Below are positions 7,623-15,735 of a stretch of 64,000 nt of DNA, piece by piece. The notes under the pieces were generated by a model. It was not told the origin of the DNA. It made no database searches and saw only the letters and a program-made list of their open reading frames with translations. The stretch spans positions 3,391,001 through 3,455,000 of the forward strand of contig NZ_JAHBAH010000001.1 in assembly GCF_020510425.1 (NCBI RefSeq), given 5' to 3'. The first letter of the stretch is position 1; each line of letters starts with the position of its first letter. The stretch comes from Quatrionicoccus australiensis. Its GTDB lineage: Bacteria > Pseudomonadota > Gammaproteobacteria > Burkholderiales > Rhodocyclaceae. A program made the position numbers and the translations under genes.

Positions 7623-8543
7623 ATGGCGATCAAACATTTTCTGCAATTCAAGGATTTCACCCGCGACGAGCTGGAGTACGTCTTCGACCGTACGCGCTGG
7701 ATCAAAAACCAGTTCAAGTCCTACCAGAAGTACTGGCCGCTGAGCGACCGTACGCTGGTGATGATTTTCGAAAAGGCCAGTACGCGTACCCGTCTCTCCT
7801 TCGAGGCCGGCATGCAGCAACTCGGCGGTTCGGCGATCTACCTGAATACTCGCGACTCCCAGCTGGGTCGTGGCGAGCCGGTCGAGGATGCGGCGCAGGT
7901 GATTTCGCGGATGAGCGATATCGTCATGATCCGCACTTTCGAGCAGGACATCATCGAGCGTTTTGCCGCCAATTCGCGCGTGCCGGTGATCAACGGGCTG
8001 ACCAACGAATACCACCCGTGCCAGATCCTTGCCGACATCTACACCTACATCGAGCATCGCGGTTGCATTCAGGGCAAGACGGTTGCCTGGGTCGGCGATG
8101 CCAACAATATGTGCAATACCTGGCTGCAGGCAGCCGAGGTGCTGGATTTCAAGGTGCATGTGTCAACGCCGCCGGGGTACGAGATCAATCCCGAGTTGGT
8201 GGGCGTGATCGACGAGTCGCATTTCCAGGTCTTTGCCGACCCGATGGATGCCTGCCGCGGTGCTGATCTGGTTACCACGGATGTGTGGACTTCGATGGGC
8301 TTCGAGGCTGAAAACGAAGCGCGGATCAAGGCTTTTGCCGACTGGTGTGTCGATGGTGACATGATGCGTGTCGCCAATGAGGGGGCGCTATTCATGCACT
8401 GCCTGCCGGCGCATCGTGGTGAGGAAGTGACGGCCGAAGTCATCGACGGGCCGCAATCGGTAGTCTGGGATGAGGCGGAGAACCGTCTGCACGTCCAGAA
8501 GGCGTTGATGGAATATTTAATGTTGGGCCGTATCAACGGCTGA
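7623..8543 (+). CDS. argF: Ornithine carbamoyltransferase
   Basis: This 306-residue enzyme joins ornithine and carbamoyl phosphate to give citrulline. The carbamoyl-phosphate loop STRTR is at residues 53-57. NEYHPCQILAD and the C-terminal HCLPAHRGEEV motif, with the catalytic cysteine, are intact. These identify it as an ornithine rather than aspartate carbamoyltransferase. Its length is normal. It sits 3 nt after argD and 24 nt before argG, giving the last steps to argininosuccinate in order. Confidence 0.96.
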   Translation: MAIKHFLQFKDFTRDELEYVFDRTRWIKNQFKSYQKYWPLSDRTLVMIFEKASTRTRLSFEAGMQQLGGSAIYLNTRDSQLGRGEPVEDAAQVISRMSDIVMIRTFEQDIIERFAANSRVPVINGLTNEYHPCQILADIYTYIEHRGCIQGKTVAWVGDANNMCNTWLQAAEVLDFKVHVSTPPGYEINPELVGVIDESHFQVFADPMDACRGADLVTTDVWTSMGFEAENEARIKAFADWCVDGDMMRVANEGALFMHCLPAHRGEEVTAEVIDGPQSVVWDEAENRLHVQKALMEYLMLGRING

Positions 8544-8567
8544 GTTGAATTGAAACAAGGAACTGAA

Positions 8568-9911
8568 ATGAGCGACATCAAGAAAGTAGTGCTGGCCTAT
8601 TCGGGCGGTCTGGATACCTCGGTCATCCTCAAGTGGTTGCAGGATGTGTACAAGTGCGAAGTCGTCACCTTCACGGCCGACCTCGGTCAGGGTGAGGAGC
8701 TGGAGCCGGCGCGTACCAAGGCGCTGAAGGCCGGCATCAAGCCGAAAAACATCTACATCGACGACGTGCGCGAAGAATTCGTCCGCGACTTCGTCTTCCC
8801 GATGTTCCGTGCCAATACCGTCTATGAAGGCGAATACCTGCTCGGTACCTCGATTGCCCGGCCGCTGATCGCCAAGCGCCTGGTCGATATCGTCAATGAA
8901 ACCGGCGCTGACGCCATTTGTCACGGCGCGACTGGCAAGGGTAACGACCAGGTGCGTTTCGAGCTCGGCGCCTATGCGCTGAAGCCGGGCATCAAAGTCA
9001 TCGCGCCGTGGCGCGAGTGGGACCTGATGTCGCGCGAAAAGCTGATGGCCTATGCCGAGAAGCATGGCATCGAAATCGACATGAAGCACAAGAAGGGTGG
9101 CTCGCCGTATTCGATGGACGCCAACCTGCTGCATATCTCCTACGAAGGTCGTCACCTGGAAGATCCGGCCGCTGAAGCCGAAGAATCGATGTGGCGCTGG
9201 ACCGTGTCGCCGGAAAAGGCACCGAACAAGGCCGAGTATCTCGACCTTGAATTCGTTGCCGGTGATCTGGTGGCAATCAACGGCAAGAAGATGAAGGCGC
9301 ACGAACTGCTTGCCACGCTGAACGAGCTTGGCGGCAAGCACGGTATCGGTCGTCTTGACTTGGTCGAGAACCGCTACGTTGGCATGAAGTCGCGCGGCTG
9401 TTACGAAACCCCGGGCGGCACCATCCTGCTGCGCGCACACCGTGCCATCGAGTCGGTCACGCTGGATCGCGAAGTCGCCCACCTCAAGGACGACCTGATG
9501 CCGCGTTACGCCAGTCTGGTGTACAACGGCTACTGGTGGAGCCCGGAGCGCAAGGCGCTGCAGGTGCTGATCGACCATACGCAACAGACGGTCAACGGTA
9601 CGGTTCGCCTCAAATTGTACAAGGGCAACGTCATCGTCGTCGGTCGCGACTCGCAGACCGATTCGCTGTTCGATTCGACCATCGCCACCTTCGAGGACGA
9701 TGCCGGTGCTTACGATCAGCGCGATGCAGGCGGTTTCATCAAGCTCAACGCGCTGCGCATGCGGATCGCCGCCAATCTGGCTGCCAAAAAGGCGGCCAAG
9801 CCGGCAACGGCCAAGAAAGCTGCACCGGCAGCCAAGGCCGCTCCGGCCAAGGCTGCGGCACCGAAGAAGGCCGCTGCTGCCAAAAAGCCGGCTGCCAAGA
9901 AAAAGGGCTGA
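8568..9911 (+). CDS. argG: Argininosuccinate synthase with a lysine/alanine-rich C-terminal tail
   Basis: The catalytic part is a normal argininosuccinate synthase: [16 protein letters not shown] is the ATP pyrophosphatase P-loop, and [13 protein letters not shown] and [18 protein letters not shown] are family signatures. It condenses citrulline and aspartate using ATP. The ATG at 8568 follows CAAGGA; an upstream TTG at 8550 is less likely. The enzyme core ends near residue 402 (ALRMRIAA). The remaining about 45 residues are built from AAK, KPA and AAP units, like a histone H1 or AlgP-type tail, and end in AKKKG. Such a tail is not part of the usual family length of about 400 residues. It is in frame with no sign of sequence error. 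Confidence 0.96.
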   Translation: MSDIKKVVLAYSGGLDTSVILKWLQDVYKCEVVTFTADLGQGEELEPARTKALKAGIKPKNIYIDDVREEFVRDFVFPMFRANTVYEGEYLLGTSIARPLIAKRLVDIVNETGADAICHGATGKGNDQVRFELGAYALKPGIKVIAPWREWDLMSREKLMAYAEKHGIEIDMKHKKGGSPYSMDANLLHISYEGRHLEDPAAEAEESMWRWTVSPEKAPNKAEYLDLEFVAGDLVAINGKKMKAHELLATLNELGGKHGIGRLDLVENRYVGMKSRGCYETPGGTILLRAHRAIESVTLDREVAHLKDDLMPRYASLVYNGYWWSPERKALQVLIDHTQQTVNGTVRLKLYKGNVIVVGRDSQTDSLFDSTIATFEDDAGAYDQRDAGGFIKLNALRMRIAANLAAKKAAKPATAKKAAPAAKAAPAKAAAPKKAAAAKKPAAKKKG

Positions 9912-9914
9912 TTG

Positions 9915-10139
9915 ATGGAAAGCGGCACCGTATTCGGTTTCAATGAAGAACAGATCGCGGACTTTTTCTCGACCTGGGGTGTCGCGGCTTTCATCATTTT
10001 CATGCTCTTCATCATCGGCGAGATTGCCTGGAAGTCGAAAGCCGGCAAGACGGGTACCTTCGTGCTCTTCTTCGTGCTGGCTTTCGGCATGGTCGGTTTT
10101 GTCGCCAAATCAGTCATTCAGAAAATCTGGGGTATTTAA
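9915..10139 (+). CDS. DUF2788 family small membrane protein
   Basis: This 74-residue protein has two membrane helices: residues about 20-37 (WGVAAFIIFMLFIIGEIA) and about 46-68 (TGTFVLFFVLAFGMVGFVAK), joined by a short basic loop WKSKAGK. That arrangement matches DUF2788, an uncharacterised proteobacterial family. It starts 3 nt after the argG stop; I took the ATG at 9915 rather than the TTG at 9912. The stop is directly followed by the ppnP ATG, so it lies inside the arg transcript. Function is unknown. Confidence 0.8.
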   Translation: MESGTVFGFNEEQIADFFSTWGVAAFIIFMLFIIGEIAWKSKAGKTGTFVLFFVLAFGMVGFVAKSVIQKIWGI

Positions 10140-10457
10140 ATGTCGCAATACGACAAGGTTTCCGTGGTCAAGAAGGCCAATGTTTATTTTGATGGCAAGT
10201 GCGTCAGCCATACCGTCGTGCTCGAAGACGGCACCAAGAAGACGGTTGGCGTGATCCTGCCGTCCAGCCTGACCTTCAATACCGGCGCGCCGGAAATCAT
10301 GGAAGGCGTTGGCGGCTCGTGCCGCGTCAAGCTCAAGGGCGAAAACGAATGGACGACCTATGGTGATGGCCAGTCCTTCAACGTGCCGGGCAATTCCAGC
10401 TTCGAAATTGCCTGTGACGAGCCGTATCACTACGTCTGCCATTTTGGCTCCGACTAA
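10140..10457 (+). CDS. ppnP: Pyrimidine/purine nucleoside phosphorylase PpnP
   Basis: This 105-residue single-domain cupin belongs to the PpnP (YaiE, formerly DUF1255) family, which cleaves ribonucleosides with phosphate to a base and ribose 1-phosphate. Typical segments are [35 protein letters not shown] and [11 protein letters not shown]. The final YHYVCHFG matches the conserved C-terminus. Length is slightly above the E. coli protein. The ATG abuts the stop of the DUF2788 gene. It closes the operon, followed by a terminator. Confidence 0.9.
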   Translation: MSQYDKVSVVKKANVYFDGKCVSHTVVLEDGTKKTVGVILPSSLTFNTGAPEIMEGVGGSCRVKLKGENEWTTYGDGQSFNVPGNSSFEIACDEPYHYVCHFGSD

Positions 10458-10476
10458 CCTGAAGGTTAGTCTTCGC

Positions 10477-10514
10477 CGCAACAAGCCGCTACGCGGCGTG
10501 TTGTGGGATTTTTG
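10477..10514 (+). terminator. Intrinsic terminator of the arg-DUF2788-ppnP operon
   Basis: A stem around a TAC loop, with GCCGC / GCGGC at the core and CAACA / TGTTG outside, is followed by GGATTTTTG. A second small dyad, GACTAACCT / AGGTTAGTC (10452-10471), overlaps the ppnP stop codon. Confidence 0.7.
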
Positions 10515-10530
10515 AAAACAAGGAGTATTC

Positions 10531-11025
10531 ATGCCGAGCTTTGACTTTACCTCCGAAGCAGACATGGTTGGCCTGAAGAATGCCATCGACGTCACTTCGC
10601 GCCAGATCGACAATCGCTATGACTTCAAGGGCACTTCGGCCAAGGTCGAACTGAACGAGAAGGACAAGGTCATCACCCTGTGGGGCGACTCCGACTTCCA
10701 GCTTGACCAGATCAAGGACCTGCTTTTCCCGGCCATGGAAAAGAAGGAAAAGGAAAGCGTCAAGCGCCTCGATCACCAGAAGGTGGTTAGCGTTTCCGGC
10801 AACAAGGTCAAGCAGGAAATGAAGATCAAGGACGGGATCGACAGCGAGCTCGCCAAGAAAATCGTCAAGCTGGTCAAGGATGGCAAGCTCAAGGTCCAGG
10901 CCTCGATCCAGGGCGATATGGTGCGCGTTCAGGGTGCCAAGCGTGACGATCTGCAGGGCTGCATCGCGTTGATCACCAAATCGATTACCGATTTCCCGAT
11001 CAAGTACGGCAATTTCCGCGACTAG
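10531..11025 (+). CDS. yajQ: YajQ-family cyclic di-GMP-binding protein
   Basis: This 164-residue protein begins MPSFDFTSEADMVGLKNAID and contains TSRQIDNRYDFKGTSA, both hallmarks of the YajQ family (UPF0234), with two tandem ferredoxin-like folds. It ends in the conserved ITDFPIKYGNFRD. In Xanthomonas and Pseudomonas, YajQ proteins bind cyclic di-GMP and alter transcription through partner regulators; that role is inferred here. AAGGAG precedes the ATG at normal distance. It is monocistronic, between two terminators. The window also encodes an HD-GYP protein, so both turnover and sensing of cyclic di-GMP are present. Confidence 0.95.
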   Translation: MPSFDFTSEADMVGLKNAIDVTSRQIDNRYDFKGTSAKVELNEKDKVITLWGDSDFQLDQIKDLLFPAMEKKEKESVKRLDHQKVVSVSGNKVKQEMKIKDGIDSELAKKIVKLVKDGKLKVQASIQGDMVRVQGAKRDDLQGCIALITKSITDFPIKYGNFRD

Positions 11026-11058
11026 ACATTCCTGTCGGTCGACCGGCTGAAAAAGGCA

Positions 11059-11090
11059 AAAACGGGCATCGCGGATGCCCGTTTTCTTTT
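11059..11090. terminator. Terminator between yajQ and the convergent amidotransferase gene
   Basis: Stem CGGGCATC / GATGCCCG with a GCG loop, flanked by AAAA and TTTTCTTTT. It is usable from both directions. Confidence 0.88.
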
Positions 11091-11106
11091 CGCCGGATAG
11101 TCCGGC

Positions 11107-11820
11107 TCAGCGCTTCAGGCCCTTGATCCAGGTCGAATAAAGCTGTTCCGACAAGAGGCGCATCGTCGGCAGGCGGGCAGCGATTTCCTGCTGCATGACT
11201 TCCGGTAGCTGGACGCTGGGCTGGTCGGCGGCCGTGATCGCCTCGTCGGCCCACTGTTCGCACCAGGTGGCGATCATTTCCGGGGTCATTTCGACATGGC
11301 ATTGCATGCCGAGGTGTGGTCCCTTGACGAACATCTGGTTGGCACAATACGCATTGCTCAGCAGACGAGAGGCTCCCTCCGGCAGGCTGAAGGTTTCGCC
11401 GTGCCACTGGAAGATGGTGCCCGCATTGCCGGCAAAGGGGCCGAGCCATTGTCGGGCGATCGCATCATCCTCGCCGCAGCCTTCGCTCCAGCCGATTTCC
11501 TTGACCGGATTGCGGGTGACCTGGCCGCCCAGCGCCTTGCTCAGCAACTGGCCGCCCAGGCAATGACCGATGACCGGGATGTTGCTCGCCGCGGCCTGGC
11601 GAATCAGGGTGCATACTGGCTCTATCCAGGGCAGGGGGTCATTGACGCTCATCGGCCCGCCCATGAAACAGAGGCCGGAAAAGGCGTCGACCGTTGTCGG
11701 TACGGCTTCGCCTTCGTCAAGGGCGATCAGTGTCCATGGAATCCCTTGCTGCTCAAGGAATATGGCAAAATAACCGGGACCTTCAGTCGGGGAGTGGCGA
11801 AAGATGGCAACAGGTAGCAT
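11107..11820 (-). CDS. Class I glutamine amidotransferase-like protein
   Basis: This 237-residue stand-alone GATase1 domain has the nucleophile elbow GHCLGGQLLSKA (C87) and the distant MQCHVEMTPEM giving His175 and Glu177, so the Cys-His-Glu triad is complete. Related stand-alone proteins are annotated as GMP synthase-like or gamma-glutamyl-peptide hydrolases. The synthetase partner is not adjacent, so the true substrate is unknown. A segment FMGGPMSVND fits the oxyanion-strand region. Its ATG at 11820 lies only 25 bp from the divergent protease start at 11846. Gamma-glutamyl hydrolase activity is an alternative. Confidence 0.85.
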   Translation of the reverse strand: MLPVAIFRHSPTEGPGYFAIFLEQQGIPWTLIALDEGEAVPTTVDAFSGLCFMGGPMSVNDPLPWIEPVCTLIRQAAASNIPVIGHCLGGQLLSKALGGQVTRNPVKEIGWSEGCGEDDAIARQWLGPFAGNAGTIFQWHGETFSLPEGASRLLSNAYCANQMFVKGPHLGMQCHVEMTPEMIATWCEQWADEAITAADQPSVQLPEVMQQEIAARLPTMRLLSEQLYSTWIKGLKR

Positions 11821-11845
11821 GGCAATAAAGTCGTCAGGAAAAATG

Positions 11846-12481
11846 ATGTTTCATTTTACGCTGGCCCTGCTGGTTGCAGGTCTGTTTCCCATGCTTGCAG
11901 CGGCGCAGGAGGTTGGTTTGGCTGGCATCATGGGGAGCAAGGCCATGCTCATGGTCAATGGCGGTGAGCCGCAGGCTGTGGCCATTGGGCAGAGCCTGGA
12001 TGGCGTCAAGCTGCTCTCCGTACAGGGTGATCAGGTCGTGGTCGAGGTCGGTGGCAAGAAGCGGCCGCTGCGCGTCGGCCAGCATGCGGTTGGCGTCTCG
12101 AATGGCGATGGTTCGGGCAAGATCATCATGACGGCCGATGGTCAGGGACATTTTTATACGACCGGGACAATTAACGGGACCTCGGTGCGCTTTGTGGTGG
12201 ATACTGGGGCGACGATGATTTCCCTGGGGGCAACCGATGCTCGCCGGATTGGTCTCGATTTCAATCGCGGCCAGAAGCTGATTTCGCAAACGGCCAACGG
12301 CCAGACCGTGGTCAGCAAGTTGCAACTCGACACTGTTCGCCTGGGTGATATCACCTTGCACGGCGTCGATGCCGTTGTTCACCAGAATGAAATGCCGATT
12401 GCGCTGCTGGGCATGAGTTTCCTCAACCGGATGGAAATGCAGCGCGACGGCAGTACGATGACACTTAAAAAACGATTCTAG
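11846..12481 (+). CDS. Secreted retropepsin-like aspartic protease (TIGR02281 type)
   Basis: Starting at the ATG at 11846, six bases after AGGA, the protein is 211 residues with a clear signal peptide (FHFTLALLVAGLFPMLAAAQ). An earlier in-frame ATG at 11804 or 11819 would overlap the divergent gene. The C-terminal half is a single-lobe aspartic protease: FVVDTGATMISLG carries the catalytic DTGA, and IALLGMSFLNRMEM is the second conserved hydrophobic-hydrophobic-G element. The N-terminal half (LAGIMGSKAMLMVNGG) is a separate small beta domain. As in retroviral proteases, a dimer would be needed. The target is unknown and the location is probably periplasmic. Confidence 0.87.
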   Translation: MFHFTLALLVAGLFPMLAAAQEVGLAGIMGSKAMLMVNGGEPQAVAIGQSLDGVKLLSVQGDQVVVEVGGKKRPLRVGQHAVGVSNGDGSGKIIMTADGQGHFYTTGTINGTSVRFVVDTGATMISLGATDARRIGLDFNRGQKLISQTANGQTVVSKLQLDTVRLGDITLHGVDAVVHQNEMPIALLGMSFLNRMEMQRDGSTMTLKKRF

Positions 12482-12491
12482 GAGAAAGATC

Positions 12492-12749
12492 ATGCCGGAC
12501 CGTGACCAGGAAATAAGCATGTTGCGCCATGAATTGGAAATGCTGATGAGCGAGCGCCAGTCGATTTTGCGGATTGTTGGTGCGGCGGCTGCACTGATTG
12601 CCTGTCTGGACAGCAAGCGCTTGCCGGTGGGCGCGATTGAGGCGGCCGATGTGGTTGCAACTTCGATCAATTGCCTGTCGGAAGAGACTTTGCAGGATGC
12701 GCTGAATGCCGTTCATGCCGAAATCGAGGACAACGTTCCGGCAGCATGA
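12492..12749 (+). CDS. Small helical protein of unknown function
   Basis: This 85-residue protein is preceded by GGAGAAAGATC at good spacing from the ATG. I do not recognise the family. Residues 1-30 (EISMLRHELEMLMSERQSIL) are strongly helical and probably form a short coiled coil. The middle is small and hydrophobic (IVGAAAALIACLDS) but too short and broken to be a sure membrane helix. The stop overlaps the ATG of the NUDIX gene (ATGA), so the two are translationally coupled and part of one operon with the protease gene 10 nt upstream. Confidence 0.65.
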   Translation: MPDRDQEISMLRHELEMLMSERQSILRIVGAAAALIACLDSKRLPVGAIEAADVVATSINCLSEETLQDALNAVHAEIEDNVPAA

Positions 12750-13339
12750 ATCCCGATCTGCAAAGCATAAGGAATTGTCTGCTGGCGGCTCCTGCCGCGA
12801 GCGACTTTATTCAGGAAGAGGGCGGCGAGGGTTTGTCGCTGACTGCCGCCGCCGTGCTGTTTCCCATCGTCCTGCGCGAAGCCGGGCCTACCGTTTTGCT
12901 CACCCAGCGTACGGCACATTTGCGCGACCACGGCGGGCAGATCAGTTTTCCCGGTGGACGGGTCGAAAATGAAGATTTATCGCCGGTCGATACCGCTCTG
13001 CGTGAAACGGAAGAAGAGATCGGGCTGGCGCGTCAGCACATCGAGATTCTCGGTTTCCTGCCGGAGTACCGAACCGGTACCGGTTTCAGGGTGACGCCCG
13101 TGGTCGGAGTGGTGCAACCGCCCTTTGAATTGAGCGTTGATCCGTTCGAAGTGGCCGAAGCCTTCGAGGTGCCGCTGGATTTTCTTCTCAATCCCCTGAA
13201 TCACAAGGAACATTCGCTGCACTACCGTGGGGCCATGCGGCACTTTTTTGCCATGCCCTATGGCGATTATTTTATCTGGGGGGCGACGGCCGGCATGATT
13301 CGGTCGCTGACAGCCCGCCTTGGTCTGCATCCCGCCTGA
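12746..13339 (+). CDS. CoA pyrophosphatase-type NUDIX hydrolase
   Basis: The ATG at 12746 overlaps the upstream stop and gives 197 residues; the frame is open further upstream but only as a shadow. The signature LLTQRTAHLRDHGGQISFPG followed by GGRVENED and the NUDIX helix RETEEEIGL is that of the UPF0035/NudL/PCD1 group, which cleaves coenzyme A and its derivatives to phosphopantetheine and 3',5'-ADP. The extra conserved residues before the NUDIX box separate this group from ADP-ribose or mutator types. Metal ligands of the REXXEE core are intact. It is cytoplasmic. Confidence 0.9.
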   Translation: MNPDLQSIRNCLLAAPAASDFIQEEGGEGLSLTAAAVLFPIVLREAGPTVLLTQRTAHLRDHGGQISFPGGRVENEDLSPVDTALRETEEEIGLARQHIEILGFLPEYRTGTGFRVTPVVGVVQPPFELSVDPFEVAEAFEVPLDFLLNPLNHKEHSLHYRGAMRHFFAMPYGDYFIWGATAGMIRSLTARLGLHPA

Positions 13340-13402
13340 GCTTGTGGTATGGTGGTGCTTTAGCATAAGAAAATATGCCGATTACGGCGAAATCTCCGCC
13401 CC

Positions 13403-14326
13403 ATGAGTCTTTTCTCGCTGATTGCTGTTTTTCTCATCGAGCAGCTACAACCCCTCTCTTACCGCCGCGTGGTGGTTGCCCCTCTTTCTGGCTGGGCAGA
13501 TTTCATCGAGTCTCGCTGCAATGCGGGGGAGTATCGTCACGGCGTCATCGCCTGGTGTCTCGCCGTATTGCTGCCGGTTGGCCTGGTGGCCGTGCTGTAT
13601 GCTCTGCTTTATTCGCTGAATCCTCTGCTGGCCTGGGCGTTCAACGTTGTCGTGCTGTATCTGACCATGGGCTTTCGTCAGTTCAGCCATCATTACACCG
13701 AAATCCAGCTGGCGCTGCGCCAGGAAGATTTGCCTCGGGCCCGCGCGCTGCTCGCAGAATGGCTGGGGCGCTCGGTCAGTGAATTGGGCTCGGAGGATAT
13801 TGCCCGACTGTCCATAGAGCAGGCGCTGCTTGCTTCGCACCGGCATGTTTTTGCCGTGCTGCTCTGGTTCGTTTTGTTGCCGGGGCCGTGTGGTGCCGTT
13901 CTTTACCGGATGTCGGCGGTGATTGCCGAGCGCTGGCACAACCGTAATGTGACTGAGCATAATGTGTTCTTCACGTTTTCCTGCCAGGTTTTCGGTATTA
14001 TCGACTGGCTGCCATTGCGTGCGACAGCGGCCATCTTCGCCATCGTCGGTGATTTCGAAGACGCGGTTTATTGCTGGCGGACGCAGGCTGATCAATGGCC
14101 GGAGCGTGATCAGGGGATTGTGCTGGCCAGTGGCGCCGGGGCGCTGGGAGTTCAGCTCGGGATGCCGGTGCTGGATGATGGCCTGGTGACGGATCGTGCT
14201 GCGCTGGGTACGGGTGATCCGGCCGATGTAGATTTCATGCAGAGTGCCGTGGGCCTTGTCTGGCGGGCCACGGTCATGTGGATTGTGTTGCTGTTTTTGT
14301 TGGGGCTTGCCAGTCTGGCAGGCTGA
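13403..14326 (+). CDS. CobD/CbiB-like integral membrane protein
   Basis: This 307-residue protein has about five hydrophobic segments (start, CLAVLLPVGLVAVLYALLY, LLAWAFNVVVLYLTMGF, HVFAVLLWFVLLPGPCGAVLYR, and VMWIVLLFLLGLASLAG at the C-terminus). The motif WFVLLPGPCGAVLYRM and the later GDFEDAVYCWRTQ match the CobD/CbiB and AmpE superfamily. Classical CbiB makes adenosylcobinamide phosphate. The betaproteobacterial relatives next to NUDIX genes are usually annotated only as CobD/CbiB family, and no cobalamin gene lies nearby, so cobalamin synthesis is not supported. Confidence 0.78.
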   Translation: MSLFSLIAVFLIEQLQPLSYRRVVVAPLSGWADFIESRCNAGEYRHGVIAWCLAVLLPVGLVAVLYALLYSLNPLLAWAFNVVVLYLTMGFRQFSHHYTEIQLALRQEDLPRARALLAEWLGRSVSELGSEDIARLSIEQALLASHRHVFAVLLWFVLLPGPCGAVLYRMSAVIAERWHNRNVTEHNVFFTFSCQVFGIIDWLPLRATAAIFAIVGDFEDAVYCWRTQADQWPERDQGIVLASGAGALGVQLGMPVLDDGLVTDRAALGTGDPADVDFMQSAVGLVWRATVMWIVLLFLLGLASLAG

Positions 14327-14349
14327 ATGATTCTTACAAGGAGATGTTT

Positions 14350-15531
14350 ATGAGCAGAGAAGTCGTCGTTCTTAGCGCAGTCCGTTCGCCGATTGGTGCC
14401 TTTGGTGGTTCCCTGGCTGATTTCGAAAGTACCGAACTGGCCGGCATCGTCATGAAGGAAGCGATTGCTCGCTCCGGTGTCGATCCGCAGGCAATCAACT
14501 ACGTCACAGTCGGTACCACGATGCCGACGGATTCCCGCTACGCTTACGTTTCCCGCGTTGCTTCCATCCAGGCCGGCCTGTCGATGGATTCCGTCGCCAT
14601 GCAGGTTTCCCGCCTCTGTGCTTCCGGTCTGCAAGGCATTGTAACTACCGCCCAGAACCTGATGCTGGGTGATGCCGACTACGGTATCGGTGGCGGCGTC
14701 GAAGTCATGTCCAAGGCCGCCTACCTGATGCCGGCATTGCGTTCGGGTGCCCGCATGGGTGACACCAAGGCCATCGACTCCATGGTTGCCGTGCTGACCG
14801 ACCCGTTCGGTGTTGGCCACATGGGCATCACGGCTGAGAACCTTGCTGCCAAGCATGGCATTACCCGTGAAGAGCAGGATGCCTTCGCTGTCGAATCGCA
14901 GCGTCGTGCTACCGCCGCCATTGCTGCCGGTCACTTCAAGTCGCAGATTTTCCCGATCGTCAAACAAACCCGCAAGGGCGAAGTGGTGTTCGACACCGAC
15001 GAGCACGTCAAGTCCAACACGACGATGGAATCCCTGGCCAAGATGAAACCGGCCTTCAAGAAGGACGGCACGGTCACGGCCGGTAACGCTTCCGGTATCA
15101 ACGACGGCGCTGCCTTCTTCGTTCTGGCTGCTGCCGACGTCGCTGCCAAGGCTGGTCACAAGGCCATGGCCCGCATCGCCTCCTACGCCGTTGCCGGCGT
15201 GCCGAACGATGTCATGGGCGAAGGTCCGATTCCGGCCACCAAGCTGGCGCTGAAGAAGGCCGGCCTGACGCTGGATCAGATGGACGTCATCGAATCCAAC
15301 GAAGCCTTTGCTGCCCAGGCGCTGTCGGTTTCCAAGGTGCTCGGTCTCGATCCGGCCAAGACCAATCCGAACGGCGGCGCTATCGCTCTCGGTCACCCGG
15401 TTGGCTGTTCCGGTGCCTTCATCGCCACCAAGGCGCTGTATGAACTGGAACGTGTTGGCGGCAAGTATGCGCTGGTTACGATGTGTATCGGTGGTGGTCA
15501 AGGTATTGCAGTCATTTTCGAACGCGCCTGA
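14350..15531 (+). CDS. Acetyl-CoA acetyltransferase (thiolase)
   Basis: This 393-residue biosynthetic-type thiolase has its start at the ATG at 14350, behind AAGGAG. The acylated cysteine is in SRLCASGLQG (C90). The C-terminal GHPVGCSGA and MCIGGGQGIAVIFE hold the other catalytic histidine and cysteine. It condenses two acetyl-CoA or acts on longer 3-ketoacyl-CoA. The sequence resembles BktB/PhaA-type enzymes that feed polyhydroxyalkanoate synthesis, but no phaB or phaC lies in the window, so the exact pathway is open. It is followed by a strong terminator. Confidence 0.93.
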   Translation: MSREVVVLSAVRSPIGAFGGSLADFESTELAGIVMKEAIARSGVDPQAINYVTVGTTMPTDSRYAYVSRVASIQAGLSMDSVAMQVSRLCASGLQGIVTTAQNLMLGDADYGIGGGVEVMSKAAYLMPALRSGARMGDTKAIDSMVAVLTDPFGVGHMGITAENLAAKHGITREEQDAFAVESQRRATAAIAAGHFKSQIFPIVKQTRKGEVVFDTDEHVKSNTTMESLAKMKPAFKKDGTVTAGNASGINDGAAFFVLAAADVAAKAGHKAMARIASYAVAGVPNDVMGEGPIPATKLALKKAGLTLDQMDVIESNEAFAAQALSVSKVLGLDPAKTNPNGGAIALGHPVGCSGAFIATKALYELERVGGKYALVTMCIGGGQGIAVIFERA

Positions 15532-15556
15532 TCGCTTCGGTCTTTCCGTTGTTCAG

Positions 15557-15588
15557 AAAACCCGCCGGAGCAATCCGGCGGGTTTTTT
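15557..15588 (+). terminator. Intrinsic terminator of the thiolase gene
   Basis: Stem AACCCGCCGGA / TCCGGCGGGTT with a GCAA loop is followed by a T run, 25 nt after the stop. Confidence 0.93.
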
Positions 15589-15591
15589 ATT

Positions 15592-15620
15592 TGCACCACT
15601 TTGAAATACAGATGCACCAC
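15592..15620 (+). promoter_or_regulatory. Candidate NtrC-type enhancer: tandem TGCACCAC half-sites
   Basis: TGCACCAC occurs at 15592-15599 and again at 15613-15620, exactly 21 bp (two helical turns) apart. TGCACC is the conserved half of the NtrC dyad; the opposite half-sites are poor. They lie about 90-115 bp upstream of the expected start point of the promoter at 15682, a usual enhancer distance. Confidence 0.5.
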
Positions 15621-15681
15621 GGTAGGGCGTTGCCCTGTTCTGTCGATTTCTAATTCACTGATTTCGTGATGTTTTGGACAG

Positions 15682-15697
15682 TGGCATGGAATCTGCT
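15682..15697 (+). promoter_or_regulatory. Sigma-54 type -24/-12 promoter of the ATP-grasp/alpha-E pair
   Basis: TGGCATGGAATCTGCT matches the sigma-54 consensus (TGGCAC-N5-TTGCW) at nearly all key positions, with GG (15683-84) and GC (15695-96) separated by exactly 10 nt. The gene start at 15736 leaves a leader of about 28 nt. Confidence 0.65.
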
Positions 15698-15735
15698 GAA
15701 TTACTTTCGAGAGCATCCTCAGCGACGAGTCCAAT

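Noticed and set aside
6342..8159. Minus-strand open frame of 605 codons over argD and argF
   Set aside because: Antisense shadow of two clearly conserved enzymes.
13403..14326. Assignment of the CobD/CbiB-like gene to cobalamin synthesis
   Set aside because: No other cobalamin genes are near, and the betaproteobacterial relatives are poorly characterised, so only the superfamily was called.
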